From contig NZ_PQIA01000043.1 of the NCBI RefSeq assembly GCF_003385235.1, positions 1-62,343 on the forward strand: DNA of 62,343 bases, read 5' to 3'. A program made the translations under genes and the position numbers. Shown here one piece after another: positions 48,502-57,088 of this stretch; position 1 is the first letter of the stretch; each line of letters begins with the position of its first letter. The notes beneath the pieces are model-generated. The model was not told the DNA's origin, made no database searches, and was given only the letters and a program-made list of their open reading frames with translations. The stretch is from Amycolatopsis circi (GTDB lineage Bacteria; Actinomycetota; Actinomycetes; Mycobacteriales; Pseudonocardiaceae).

Positions 48502-49694
48502 TTGGCGCCTCCGGGTTTCTGCGTCATCACGTCCGACAGCGGCAGCGGAAACGGCGGCAACTGGCCGTTCTGCAGCGAGTTCAACGCCTGCGGGATGGAC
48601 GGCAGCTTGAGCGTGCCGTCGAGGACCGGCGCGAGCTTCTTGCAGATGTTGCCGAGCGTGTCCGGAAGCGGCTTCGGCGTGCCCGCGCTGATCAACCGGC
48701 AGATGGTGAGGATCGGCGGGTTCGTGATCTCGTTCAGGTTGTCGCGCACCGCGATCGTGCCGGACGCCGCGTCGTAGGTGTTGATGAAGTTCGTCGCCCC
48801 GGTCGGCGCGATGTCGAGCACCTCGGCGAGGGAGGCCCGCTGGTCCACCAGCACCTTGGTGAGCGACGCCAGTTTGGCCACATTGGACGAAAGCCCGTTT
48901 TTGTTGTCCGCCACGAACTGTTTCACGTCACCGAGCGACGTGGACAGCGAATCGAGCGCGGCCCCGACGTCGTGCGAATCGTCGGCGAGGAACCCGCTGA
49001 CGTCCGCGAGCCGCTGGTAGAACTCGTTCAGCTGACTGTCGCTTTGGGACAGCGCGGAGGTGAAGGAGTTCAGGTTCTTCACCGTGGAGAACAGGTCGTC
49101 CTTCGAATCGTCGAGCGTGCCGGCCAGATCGGCGAGCCTGCTGACGGTCGAGTTCAGGTCCTTGCCGTTGCCCTTGAGGTTGGCCGCGGCCGTGTCCAGC
49201 AGGTCGGACAACGCGCCGTTTTTGTTGGCCCCGTTGGGTCCGAGCGCGGTGGACAGCTTGTCGAGGCTCGCGTAGAGGTCGTCCAGTTCGACCGGCGTCG
49301 CGGTTTTGTCGCGCGCCAGCACGGTTCCGCTCGCGAGCGTCGGACCGCTGTCGTACGACGGGGTCAGCTGCACGTACCGGTCGCTCACCAGGCTCGGCGA
49401 AACGACCACCGCGCCGACGTCCTTCGGGATCGGGACGTCGTCGTTGACCTTCATGTCCACGCGCACCGCCTGGCCTTCCGGCGTCACCGCGGTGACCTCG
49501 CCGACCGCCACGCCCAGCACGCGCACGGACGAACCGGCGTACAGGCCGACGGTCTTCCCGAAGTACGCCGAGATCTTCGTCCCGCCGGTGTCGCGCAGCA
49601 CCAGGTAGATGCCCGCGGTGAGCAGGAGGGCCGCCACGCAGGCGAGGGAGAGCCAGGTGAGGAGGGAGCGGCGGGGCTTGGTGTCTACGGTCAT
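48498..49694 (-). CDS. mce4D: Mce-family protein, fourth of the operon (MceD)
   Basis: The 398-residue protein has an N-terminal membrane anchor (LLTWLSLACVAALLLTAGIYLVL), an MlaD domain (ISAYFGKTVGLYAGSSVRVLGVAVGEVTAVTPEG, VVSPSLVSDRYVQL) and a long helical segment with heptad character (LDKLSTALGPNGANKNGALSDLLDTAAANLKG...LADVSGFLADDS). A Pro-rich tail ends it. It is the only Mce gene here not overlapping its upstream neighbour. A 76-bp gap holding a perfect palindrome separates it from MceC. Confidence 0.93.
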   Translation of the reverse strand: MTVDTKPRRSLLTWLSLACVAALLLTAGIYLVLRDTGGTKISAYFGKTVGLYAGSSVRVLGVAVGEVTAVTPEGQAVRVDMKVNDDVPIPKDVGAVVVSPSLVSDRYVQLTPSYDSGPTLASGTVLARDKTATPVELDDLYASLDKLSTALGPNGANKNGALSDLLDTAAANLKGNGKDLNSTVSRLADLAGTLDDSKDDLFSTVKNLNSFTSALSQSDSQLNEFYQRLADVSGFLADDSHDVGAALDSLSTSLGDVKQFVADNKNGLSSNVAKLASLTKVLVDQRASLAEVLDIAPTGATNFINTYDAASGTIAVRDNLNEITNPPILTICRLISAGTPKPLPDTLGNICKKLAPVLDGTLKLPSIPQALNSLQNGQLPPFPLPLSDVMTQKPGGAK

Positions 49695-49716
49695 GACAGG
49701 GCCCCCTTGGGGTCTC

Positions 49717-49756
49717 GTGAGTGTTTATGCCGGTTAGAACCGGCATAAACACTCAC
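49717..49756. repeat. Perfect 19-bp palindrome of family B inside the mce operon
   Basis: GTGAGTGTTTATGCCGGTT (49717-49735) and AACCGGCATAAACACTCAC (49738-49756) are perfect inverted arms separated by AG. Flanking CTC and CACGAG extend the pairing with a one-base bulge. It lies in the mceC-mceD gap, 22 bp upstream of the mceD ATG. Related elements are at 59272-59317 and 27682-27707. In RNA it could form a strong hairpin that lowers expression of distal genes. Confidence 0.9.
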
Positions 49757-49770
49757 CACGAGCCGAACGT

Positions 49771-50802
49771 TCACCGTCCACCCACCCCCTGGTCCGGCGC
49801 GGAGATCGGCGGCGTGCAGCCCTCCGGGTTGATCGAGATTCCGCCCGCCGTGATCGTCGGCGGCAGCAACCCGCACAGGTACCCCTCGAACCAGCGCCCG
49901 TTGCCGGTCGCGTTCGCGCCGACCCGGGCGAACGGGGCCATCAGCTGCAGGCTCCGCTCGAGGTTGCCCTGGTTGCGCTGCAGCACGTCGGTGACCTTCC
50001 CGAGCGCGGCGAGCGTCGGCCCGATCTGCGTGCGGTTGTCCGCGACCAGCCCGGACAACTGCTTCGAGATCTCCTGCGTGCCCTTGAGCAGCGTGCTGAT
50101 CTGCTCGCGGCGCTGCTGCAGTTCGGTCAGCAACAGGTTGCCGTCGCTGATCACCTGCTGCAGCTGGGCGTTCCGGTCGGACAGCGTCTTCGAGATCTTG
50201 CTCGTGTTGGACAGCAGCGCGTGCAGGTCGGCGTCGCGCGAGGACACCGTCTTCGACAACGCCGACAGCCCGGACAGCGTGTCCTTCAAGTACTGCGGAC
50301 TGTCCTTGAGGGAATCCGACAGCGCGGTGAAGCTCTGCGCGAGCTGTTTCGTGTCGATGTCGCCGACCGTGGTGGACAGCTGGTTGAACGCGTCCTGCAG
50401 CTCGAACGGCGTCCGCGTGCGCTGCACCGGGATCGTGTCGCCGGGCGACTGCGTGCCGCCGCCTTTCGTGTCCAGCGCGAGGTACTTCTCCCCCAGCAGC
50501 GTCTTGATCTCGATCGACGCCGTGGACGCGTCGCCGACCCGCACGCCCTTCACCCGGAACTTCACGAGCACCTGTTTGTGCCCCAGTTCCACCGAAGTCA
50601 CCTGCCCGACCTTGACGCCGGCCACCTGCACCTCGTTGTCCGGCGCGAGCCCGGCGGACTCGGCGAACGCCGCGGTGTAGGTGGTGCCGTTGCCGAACAT
50701 CGGGATGCTGTCGGAAAAGTACGTCACCGCGGTGATCAGCACGATGAGCACGAGCGCCACCGCGCCGACGCTGGCTTGGTTCCGGTCTTTGAGTCGCTTC
50801 AC
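49771..50802 (-). CDS. mce4C: Mce-family protein, third of the operon (MceC)
   Basis: The 343-residue protein starts at a GTG (50802) that overlaps the MceB stop by GTGA. An in-frame GTG at 50811 is less likely. It has an N-terminal anchor (ASVGAVALVLIVLITAVTYF), an MlaD domain (TYTAAFAESAGLAPDNEVQVAGVKVGQVTSVELGHKQVLVKFRV) and a needle helix region (ALSDSLKDSPQYLKDTLSGLSALSKTV...QQRREQISTLLKGTQEISKQL). It ends near GYLCGLLPPTITAGGISINPEGC with two cysteines that may form a disulphide. Confidence 0.93.
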   Translation of the reverse strand: MKRLKDRNQASVGAVALVLIVLITAVTYFSDSIPMFGNGTTYTAAFAESAGLAPDNEVQVAGVKVGQVTSVELGHKQVLVKFRVKGVRVGDASTASIEIKTLLGEKYLALDTKGGGTQSPGDTIPVQRTRTPFELQDAFNQLSTTVGDIDTKQLAQSFTALSDSLKDSPQYLKDTLSGLSALSKTVSSRDADLHALLSNTSKISKTLSDRNAQLQQVISDGNLLLTELQQRREQISTLLKGTQEISKQLSGLVADNRTQIGPTLAALGKVTDVLQRNQGNLERSLQLMAPFARVGANATGNGRWFEGYLCGLLPPTITAGGISINPEGCTPPISAPDQGVGGR

Positions 50803-51836
50803 GGGCCACACCTCGGCGCGCGTTCAGTGCCGGGAACCGGAACAATCGGCAGCGTCACGTCCAGCGAGGAAATGCCTATGGTGCCTTCGATCCCGCACAG
50901 GTAGTAGTTGAACCAGCTGCCGTAGCTCAGGGTCCGGGTGAACTTCTCCAGGTTGCCCGGCAGCACCTGCAGCAGGTGCTCGATGAGCGGCTGCGAATCG
51001 TTGAGGTTGTTCGACAGCTTCCCGAGCTGGGCCACGTCCTGCTGCACGGCGGGACGGGCGTCCGCGAGCAGACCGGCGGTCGCGTTGGTGAGGTCGCCGA
51101 GCGCGCCCACCGCGTCGCCGATCGGCTTGCGCTGCTCGGCCAGCCCGCTCACCAGCCGCTGCGTCTGGTCGACGAGGTCGCCCAGCTGCGGGCCGCGTGC
51201 GTTGACCGTGCTGAGCACCTGGTTGAGGTTGTCGATGACCTGCCCGATCACCTTGTCCTTGCCCGCGATCGCCGACGTGATCGACGCCGTGTGCGACAGC
51301 AGGCTGGTGATCGTGCCGCCCTCGCCCTGGAACACCTGCACGATCTCGGCGGAAAGCTGGTTGACCTCCTTCGGGTCCAGCGCCTTGAACAGCGGCTTGA
51401 ACCCGTTGAACAGCACGGTCAGGTTGAGCGCCGGTTTGGTCCGCTCCGGCGGGATCGTGTCGCCGGGAGACAGCAGGTCGCCGCCGCTGACGTCGGTGCC
51501 GAGCGAGAGGTAGCGCTGGCCGACGAGGTTGCGGTACTTGATGGTCGCGGTGGCGAGCGAGGGCAGCTTGTACGCCGATTCGACGAGGAACCGGACCTCG
51601 GCGTAGTTCTGCTCGCCCTGGTCGACCCCGATCGTCTCGACCTGGCCGACCTTCACCCCGGAAATCCGCACGTCGTCGCCGGCCTGCAGCCCGGACGCGT
51701 CGGTGAACTTCGCGACGTAGGACGCGGTGTTGCCGAAGTTCGTGTTCGCGATCGTGGTGGCGAGGACCCCGGTGAGCAGCACGGTGACCACGGCGAAGAT
51801 GCCGATCTTGATCAGCGCGGGAACGAACGACCTCAT
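50799..51836 (-). CDS. mce4B: Mce-family protein, second of the operon (MceB)
   Basis: The 345-residue protein has the anchor ALIKIGIFAVVTVLLTGVLATTI, an MlaD domain (YVAKFTDASGLQAGDDVRISGVKVGQVETIGV) and the helical region FNGFKPLFKALDPKEVNQLSAEIVQVFQGEGGTITSLLSH, a hallmark of MceB proteins. The C-terminus (YYLCGIEGTIGISSLDVTLPIVPV...PRCGP) carries two cysteines. The ATG overlaps the MceA stop (ATGA). Confidence 0.94.
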   Translation of the reverse strand: MRSFVPALIKIGIFAVVTVLLTGVLATTIANTNFGNTASYVAKFTDASGLQAGDDVRISGVKVGQVETIGVDQGEQNYAEVRFLVESAYKLPSLATATIKYRNLVGQRYLSLGTDVSGGDLLSPGDTIPPERTKPALNLTVLFNGFKPLFKALDPKEVNQLSAEIVQVFQGEGGTITSLLSHTASITSAIAGKDKVIGQVIDNLNQVLSTVNARGPQLGDLVDQTQRLVSGLAEQRKPIGDAVGALGDLTNATAGLLADARPAVQQDVAQLGKLSNNLNDSQPLIEHLLQVLPGNLEKFTRTLSYGSWFNYYLCGIEGTIGISSLDVTLPIVPVPGTERAPRCGP

Positions 51837-53188
51837 TTCAGCTCCACCTCCGCCCCGCGGTACAGCGGCCCGACCAGCAGCCCCGACCAGCCCGGAACGT
51901 TGTCCGGCGTGGTGTTCAGCGTCGGCGAAATCAGTAGGTCGAGCAGCTTCTGCTCGTCGGCCGACCCGACGATGCTCGGCGCGCCGCCGGTCGAGCCGGA
52001 CCCGCCGGGCAGCGGGCCGTTGGTGATGTCGCCGGGGAGCGTGCCGTCCGGATTGTGCGGCGGGGCGGGTTTGGTCGTCCCGTCCTTCACCGCGCCGTCG
52101 GGCGGATACTGCGGCCAGTGCCCGGGTTTCGGCACCTGCGGATAGCAGCGCGGGCCGCGTTTGTCGTCGTACTTCGGCTCGTCGACGCCGGGCAGGTATT
52201 TGCCGCGGCTCGCCGAGAACTCGATCGTCACGCGGCTGACCTCCGGATGCGCGGTGCCCTTGCCGAACGCCAGCTCCGCGTTCGGCACCGTCCCGGCCAG
52301 CTGTTTGAACAGGCACGGGTATTCCGGCGCGTACTTCGCGAGCACGTCGAGCGTGGGCTGCACCGCGGTGGTGAGGCGGATGATGTTGTCCTTGTTGACT
52401 TCCAGGAAGCGCGTCAGGTCGGTGGCGGTGCCGGTGACCGAGGAGTACAGGTCGGTCAGCCCGCGCTGTTTCTCCACGATGGTCTGCGTCGTCGTGGTGA
52501 GGTCCGCCAGTGCCTGCAACGCGTCCGGCGCGGCTTTGTCGTAGATGCCGGAAACGTTGGCCAGCCCGGTGATGTCGGCCTTGAGATCGGGCAGCGACGG
52601 GTTGAGCTTACCGAGATAGTCCGACAGCTGTGTGAGCGTCTCGCCGAGCTTCTTGCCGCGCCCGTCGAGCGCGGTGGACACGGCGTTGAGCGTGCTCGAA
52701 AGCTTCTCCGGCTGCACCGCCTGCAGCAGCGGCATGACGTGGTTGAGCACCTGCTCCAGCTCGATCGCGGTGCTGCTGCGGTCCTGCGGGATGACGTCGC
52801 CCGCCTTGATCGGCCGCTGCGCCTGCTCGGGCAGCTGGAGCGCGACATACCGTTCGCCGAACAGGGTTTTCGGCAGCAGCCGCGCCGAAACGTTCGACGG
52901 GATCACGTCGGTCTTGTCCGGCTGCAGCGCCAGTTCCAGCTCCGCGTGGTCGCCGACCGGCCGCACGTCGCGGATCTCGCCGACGAGCATCCCGCGCACC
53001 TTCACGTCGCCGCCGACGCGCAATTGGCTGCCGACGTGGTCGGTCTCCAGCTTCACGAGCGTGACCGGCGTGAACACCTTGCGGTACGCGGCGATCGTGG
53101 TGGTGAAGAACAACGCGGCTACGACCAGGAAGATCAGGCCCAGCAGCTGGTACTGGAGCCGTCTGCGCAACTCTCGACGGGTACTCAT
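51833..53188 (-). CDS. mce4A: Mce-family protein, first of the operon (MceA)
   Basis: The 451-residue protein has the anchor LLGLIFLVVAALFFTTTIAAY, an MlaD domain (VTLVKLETDHVGSQLRVGGDVKVRGMLVGEIRDVRPVGDHAELELAL), a helical region (LSSTLNAVSTALDGRGKKLGETLTQLSDYLGKLNPSLPDLKADI) and a long Pro/Gly-rich C-terminal tail (about 350-451). Mce4A is the lead subunit of the cholesterol importer in mycobacteria. The ATG overlaps the YrbE4B stop. Confidence 0.94.
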   Translation of the reverse strand: MSTRRELRRRLQYQLLGLIFLVVAALFFTTTIAAYRKVFTPVTLVKLETDHVGSQLRVGGDVKVRGMLVGEIRDVRPVGDHAELELALQPDKTDVIPSNVSARLLPKTLFGERYVALQLPEQAQRPIKAGDVIPQDRSSTAIELEQVLNHVMPLLQAVQPEKLSSTLNAVSTALDGRGKKLGETLTQLSDYLGKLNPSLPDLKADITGLANVSGIYDKAAPDALQALADLTTTTQTIVEKQRGLTDLYSSVTGTATDLTRFLEVNKDNIIRLTTAVQPTLDVLAKYAPEYPCLFKQLAGTVPNAELAFGKGTAHPEVSRVTIEFSASRGKYLPGVDEPKYDDKRGPRCYPQVPKPGHWPQYPPDGAVKDGTTKPAPPHNPDGTLPGDITNGPLPGGSGSTGGAPSIVGSADEQKLLDLLISPTLNTTPDNVPGWSGLLVGPLYRGAEVELK

Positions 53189-54045
53189 CCGGATATCCGC
53201 ACTGTCGTGTTCGCGCCCCAGATCGCGAGGCTCAGGAAGAAGTCCAGCACCGAGATCAGCACGATCGACGTCCGCACCGCGCGGCCCACCGCGATGCCCA
53301 CCCCGGCCGGCCCGCCGGAGGCGGTATAGCCGTAATAGCAATGGGAAAGGATCACCAGCACGCTGAACACGATCACCTTGGCGAACGACCACAGCACGTC
53401 CTCCGGCGGGAGGAACAGCGTGAAGTAATGGTCGTAGGTTCCCGCGGACTGGCCGTAGAGCCAGATGGTGATCTGCCGCGACGCGAGATACGAGGACAGC
53501 AGGCCCACCGCGTACAGCGGGATCACCGCGGTGACGCCGGCGAGCACGCGCGTGGTGACGAGGTACGGCATGCTCGGCACGGCCATCACTTCGAGCGCGT
53601 CGATCTCCTCGGAGATCCGCATCGCGCCGAGCTGGGCGGTGAAACCGCAGCCGACGGTGGCCGACAGCGCGAGCCCTGCCGACAGCGGCGCGACCTCGCG
53701 GGTGTTGAAGTAGGCCGAAATGAACCCGGTGAGCGCGGCGGTGCCGAGCTGGTTCAGCGCCGAATATCCCTGCAGGCCCACGATGAGGCCGGTGAACAGC
53801 GTCATCCCGATCATCACGCCGAGCGTCCCGCCGATCACCGCGAGACCGCCGGTGCCGAAGCAGACCTCGGTGAGCAGCCGCGTGGTTTCGCGGCCGTAGC
53901 GGCGGATCGTGCGCGGCGACCAGGCGAGCGCCCGGCCGTAGAACGACAGCTGTTTCCCGAGTCCTTCGAGACTCGCGCCAGGGCGCGCGATGATCTCCAG
54001 CGTCCGGTCGGACGCGCGCGTCTGCTCGATCGGTTCGGCGGTCAT
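53185..54045 (-). CDS. yrbE4B: YrbE4B, MlaE-family permease of the Mce transporter
   Basis: The 286-residue integral membrane protein has about six hydrophobic segments and the MlaE/YrbE signature SEEIDALEVMAVPSMPYLVTTRVLAG preceded by SATVGCGFTAQLGAMRI. It is the second permease half. With YrbE4A and a genome-encoded MceG-type ATPase it should drive lipid or steroid import. No ATPase gene is present here, as is usual for actinobacterial mce loci. The coupling is ATGA with MceA and 1 bp after YrbE4A. Confidence 0.94.
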   Translation of the reverse strand: MTAEPIEQTRASDRTLEIIARPGASLEGLGKQLSFYGRALAWSPRTIRRYGRETTRLLTEVCFGTGGLAVIGGTLGVMIGMTLFTGLIVGLQGYSALNQLGTAALTGFISAYFNTREVAPLSAGLALSATVGCGFTAQLGAMRISEEIDALEVMAVPSMPYLVTTRVLAGVTAVIPLYAVGLLSSYLASRQITIWLYGQSAGTYDHYFTLFLPPEDVLWSFAKVIVFSVLVILSHCYYGYTASGGPAGVGIAVGRAVRTSIVLISVLDFFLSLAIWGANTTVRISG

Positions 54046-54046
54046 G

Positions 54047-54841
54047 TCACAACGCCTTCGGGGGCACGACTTTGAGGTACACGGCGGTCAGCACGACGTT
54101 GATCAGGAACAGCAGCAGGAAGGTGATCACCACCGCCTGGTTCACCGCGTCGCCGACGCCCTTCGGCCCGCCGGACGGGTTCAGCCCGCGGAAGGCGGCG
54201 ACCACCCCGGCCACGAAGCCGTACAGGAACGCCTTGATCTCGCTGATCCAGAGGTCCGGCACCTGCGCGAGCGCGTTGAAGCTGGCCAGGTACGCGCCGG
54301 GCGTGCCGCCTTGCAGGACCACGTTGAAGAAGTAGCCGCCGAGCACGCCGACCACGCTGACCAGGCCGTTGAGCAGCACCGACACCACGATCGCGGCGAG
54401 CACCCTCGGCACCACGATGCGCTGGATCGGGTTGACGCCGAGCACTTCCATCGCGTCGATCTCTTCGCGGATCTTGCGCGCGCCGATATCGGCACAGACC
54501 GCGCTTCCGCCCGCCCCGGCCACCAGCAGCGCGGTGATCAGCGGGGCCGCCTGCTGCACGATGGCGAGCGCGCTGGCCGCGCCGGTGAACGACTGCGCGC
54601 CGATCTGCGTGGTCAGCGAACCCAGCTGCAGCGCGATGACCGCGCCGAACGGGATCGCGACCAGCGCCGTCGGCAAAATGGTCACGCTCGCGAAGAACCA
54701 GCACTGCTGGATCCATTCGCGGAACTGGAACGGACGCTTGAAAATCGCCCGCAGGACCTCCCAGGACAGCGTGGCGAGCCTGCCGGCCTGGGTCAGCGCC
54801 GCGGTGCCCGGGAGAGTGACTGAGCCGCTTGCGCCCACCAC
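54047..54841 (-). CDS. yrbE4A: YrbE4A, MlaE-family permease of the Mce transporter
   Basis: The 264-residue membrane protein has the MlaE domain: FREWIQQCWFFASVTILPTALVAIPFGAVIALQLGSLTTQIG, GAGGSAVCADIGARKIREEIDAMEVLGVNPIQRIVVPRVLA and FRGLNPSGGPKGVGDAVNQAVV. It pairs with YrbE4B. The start is uncertain: tandem GTG codons at 54841 and 54838 lie immediately after GGGAGGT, which is too close for an ideal site. A 174-bp gap separates it from the SDR gene upstream, with no KstR-like box that I can see. Confidence 0.92.
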   Translation of the reverse strand: MVGASGSVTLPGTAALTQAGRLATLSWEVLRAIFKRPFQFREWIQQCWFFASVTILPTALVAIPFGAVIALQLGSLTTQIGAQSFTGAASALAIVQQAAPLITALLVAGAGGSAVCADIGARKIREEIDAMEVLGVNPIQRIVVPRVLAAIVVSVLLNGLVSVVGVLGGYFFNVVLQGGTPGAYLASFNALAQVPDLWISEIKAFLYGFVAGVVAAFRGLNPSGGPKGVGDAVNQAVVITFLLLFLINVVLTAVYLKVVPPKAL

Positions 54842-55015
54842 ACCTCCCAGTAGTCACCCCCGAGTCTTGCCCATCCCCGCCCGCCGATTTCGGTTAGCGG
54901 TGTTCACTCCCGTCGCTTCAGCCCCCAGCCGTCACCCTAGGCGCAGCAGCACCGGCAGTGCTCACTCCATCCATGCCCCCGCCGCCGCCCTCAGCGGAGG
55001 AGCTTCGCTCCACAA

Positions 55016-55780
55016 TCACAACTTCAACGCGTGCGTGGCGGTCGCCCCGCCGTCGGCGACGAACTCGCTGCCGGTGCAATACGAACTCTCGTCGCTGCCG
55101 AGGAACACCAGCAGCGGCGCGATCTCGTCGGCCCGGCCGACCCGGCCGAGCGCGACCTTCTTGCCCACCCAGGACACGTCCACGTCCGCGCCCGCCGCGT
55201 CGGACACCATCTTCGTGTCGATCATGCCCGGATGCACCGAGTTGACCCGGATCCCGCGCGCACCCAGTTCCAGCGCGGCGACCTTGGTCATCCCGCGGAT
55301 CGCGAACTTGGTCGCGGTGTAGGCGACGAGGAACGGCATCCCGGCCAGACCCTCCACAGAGGACACGTTGACGATGGAGCCGCCGCCGGCCCCCGCCATG
55401 GGTTCAACGACCGAGCGCATGCCGAGAAACGCCCCGATCTGGTTGATCCGCACGACGCGTTCGTATTCGGCGAGCGGCGTCTTCGCGAGTTCCGAAAAGT
55501 ACAGCACCCCGGCGTTGTTGACCAGCACCGTCGGCGGTCCGAATTCCGTCACCGTGCGGTCGACCGCGGCCGTCCAACCGTCCTCGTCGCTCACGTCGAG
55601 ATGGCAGAACACGGCCGATTCGCCGAGTTCGGCGGCCAGCTCCTCGCCTTCGTCGTCGAGGACGTCGGCGATCACCACCTGCGCGCCTTGCGCGACGAAC
55701 GCGCGCGCGGCCGCCGCGCCCTGGCCGCGTGCCGCTCCGGTGATCAGGGCGACCTTGCCGGCCATTCGGTGCTCGGTCAT
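55016..55780 (-). CDS. Short-chain dehydrogenase/reductase (hydroxysteroid dehydrogenase-like)
   Basis: The 254-residue classical SDR has TGAARGQGAAAARAF for cofactor binding with an Asp (VIADVLDDEG) after the second strand, favouring NAD. NNAGV follows, then the catalytic Ser-Tyr-Lys in NVSSVEGLAGMPFLVAYTATKFAI. The C-terminal YCTGSEFVADGGATA is typical of 3-alpha/20-beta-hydroxysteroid dehydrogenase-like SDRs. The ATG follows GGAGGACGC. It is inserted between the Hsd4A-like gene and yrbE4A, 13 bp after the former. Role in steroid oxidation inferred from location and type. Confidence 0.87.
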   Translation of the reverse strand: MTEHRMAGKVALITGAARGQGAAAARAFVAQGAQVVIADVLDDEGEELAAELGESAVFCHLDVSDEDGWTAAVDRTVTEFGPPTVLVNNAGVLYFSELAKTPLAEYERVVRINQIGAFLGMRSVVEPMAGAGGGSIVNVSSVEGLAGMPFLVAYTATKFAIRGMTKVAALELGARGIRVNSVHPGMIDTKMVSDAAGADVDVSWVGKKVALGRVGRADEIAPLLVFLGSDESSYCTGSEFVADGGATATHALKL

Positions 55781-55793
55781 GCGTCCTCCGGGG

Positions 55794-56675
55794 TCAGGGC
55801 AGCGAAAGCAGATCGGTCGCGGCGAACATCCGCTCCGGGTCCCGGCCGGCGAAGTGCGCGCCGACGGTTTCGGCGAGTTCGCCGGTGGTCCAGGCGCCGT
55901 TCGCGGTGTCGAACCGCTCCTCCACCGTCGGCGGAGCCAGCAACGCGACCATGCCGCCGTGGACGACGAAAACCTGGCCGTTGATCGCGTCCGCGTCCGG
56001 TGACGCGAGGAATGCGACAAACGGAGCAACGTGCTCTACCGACAACGGATCGAGCCCGTCGGCGGGTGCTTCGCCGAAGACATCCGCGGTCATCGCGGTG
56101 CGGGCGCGCGGGCAGATCGTGTTGGCGCGCACGCCGTATTTCGCGAGCCCGCGCGCCGCGGACATGGTGAGCGCCGCGATGCCCGCCTTGGCCGCCGAGT
56201 AGTTCGGCTGGCCGGGCGAACCGACCAGAAACGCCTCGGACGCGGTGTTCACCAGCCGGCCGTACACCGGCTGTCCCTCCATTTTGGAGCGATCGCGCCA
56301 ATACGCGGCGGCGTTGCGGGACAGCAGGAAATGCCCGCGCAGGTGCACCGCGATGACCTTGTCCCAGTCCTCGTCGGACATCGAGAACAGCATCCGGTCG
56401 CGGAGCACGCCCGCGTTGTTCACGACAATGTCGAGGCTGCCGAAGTGGTCCACCGCGGCCGACAGCAGTTCCTTCGCGGTTTCGGCCGAGGAGACGTCTC
56501 CGGCCACCGCGAGCGCCTTGCCGCCGTGCTTTTCGATCTCGGCCACGACGTCCGTCGCTTCGCCGATGTCGTTGACCACGACGGACGCGCCTTCGCGGGC
56601 CAGCGCGAGCGCCTCGGCCCGGCCGAGCCCGGCTCCGGCCCCGGTGACGACAGCGACCTTGCCCTCGAGAGTCAT
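55794..56675 (-). CDS. hsd4A: Short-chain dehydrogenase, Hsd4A-like (Rv3502c position)
   Basis: The 293-residue SDR has VVTGAGAGLGRAEALALAREGASVVVNDIG (NAD-binding with Asp after the second strand), NNAGVLRDRMLFSMSDEDWDKV, and the catalytic Ser and Tyr-x3-Lys in NTASEAFLVGSPGQPNYSAAKAGI. The RDRM segment marks the 17-beta-HSD4/MFE-type SDRs that oxidise 3-hydroxyacyl-CoA or 17-hydroxysteroids. Rv3502c occupies the same place ahead of yrbE4A in M. tuberculosis. The C-terminal extension (VEERFDTANGAWTTGEL) is normal for this group. A weaker KstR-like box lies about 92 bp upstream. Confidence 0.88.
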   Translation of the reverse strand: MTLEGKVAVVTGAGAGLGRAEALALAREGASVVVNDIGEATDVVAEIEKHGGKALAVAGDVSSAETAKELLSAAVDHFGSLDIVVNNAGVLRDRMLFSMSDEDWDKVIAVHLRGHFLLSRNAAAYWRDRSKMEGQPVYGRLVNTASEAFLVGSPGQPNYSAAKAGIAALTMSAARGLAKYGVRANTICPRARTAMTADVFGEAPADGLDPLSVEHVAPFVAFLASPDADAINGQVFVVHGGMVALLAPPTVEERFDTANGAWTTGELAETVGAHFAGRDPERMFAATDLLSLP

Positions 56676-56767
56676 CGAACCGCCTCAGCCCGGTCGTCGT
56701 TCGTGTTCCCTGCGGCCGATTTCACCCGCGAGCCTCCTCGTCGAAGCCTGCCTGACGAAGCACAGAC

Positions 56768-56781
56768 TAGAATCTGTTCTC
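56768..56781. promoter_or_regulatory. KstR-like box 2 (imperfect)
   Basis: TAGAATCTGTTCTC matches the KstR motif TnnAACnnGTTnnA except that AAC is AAT and the final base is C. It sits between the ferredoxin stop and the Hsd4A-like gene, where mycobacterial mce4 loci are also KstR-controlled. Confidence 0.6.
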
Positions 56782-56799
56782 GTTTTGAGCAAGCCCCGA

Positions 56800-56985
56800 T
56801 CAACCGGTCGTGAACAGGGCGTTCTTCGGGCAGTTCGTCACCGCTTGCGAAACACGTTCTACTTCGTCCTCCGGAACCGGTCCGATCACCAGGTTCTCGT
56901 CGTCGTCGAGATCGAAGACCTCCGGCGCGAACCCCACGCACACCGCGTTGGCCTCGCACAGCGTCCGGTCGACACTGACCTCCAT
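56800..56985 (-). CDS. fdxD: [3Fe-4S]-type ferredoxin (FdxD-like, Rv3503c position)
   Basis: The 61-residue protein reads MEVSVDRTLCEANAVCVGFAPEVFDLDDDENLV...VTNCPKNAL. Its cysteines (CEANAVC ... CP) fit the short ferredoxins with a 3Fe-4S cluster that serve cytochrome P450 enzymes. The ATG at 56985 follows GGGAGGAAGC. It should carry electrons to a steroid-oxidising P450 or related enzyme encoded elsewhere. The perfect KstR box lies 32 bp upstream, shared with the divergent fadE26. The order fdxD-hsd4A-yrbE4A is that of the M. tuberculosis mce4 region. Confidence 0.9.
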   Translation of the reverse strand: MEVSVDRTLCEANAVCVGFAPEVFDLDDDENLVIGPVPEDEVERVSQAVTNCPKNALFTTG

Positions 56986-57016
56986 GCTTCCTCCCGCTCG
57001 CCGCTCCTGGTACAAC

Positions 57017-57030
57017 TAGAACAGGTTCTA
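57017..57030. promoter_or_regulatory. KstR box 1 (perfect palindrome)
   Basis: TAGAACAGGTTCTA is a full match to the KstR operator TnnAACnnGTTnnA and is flanked by one further matched pair (C...G). It lies between the divergent ferredoxin and acyl-CoA dehydrogenase genes, so one dimer pair could repress both until a cholesterol-derived CoA thioester binds KstR. The regulator gene itself is not in the window. Confidence 0.88.
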
Positions 57031-57088
57031 GCTTACCGCCGGGGCCCGGTACGACACCACAACGAGACCGGCGGGGTGGAGGTGACGG

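Noticed and set aside
49695..49770. Insertion sequence between mceC and mceD
   Set aside because: There are only 76 bp, with no transposase and no target duplication seen. It is better described as a short palindromic repeat.
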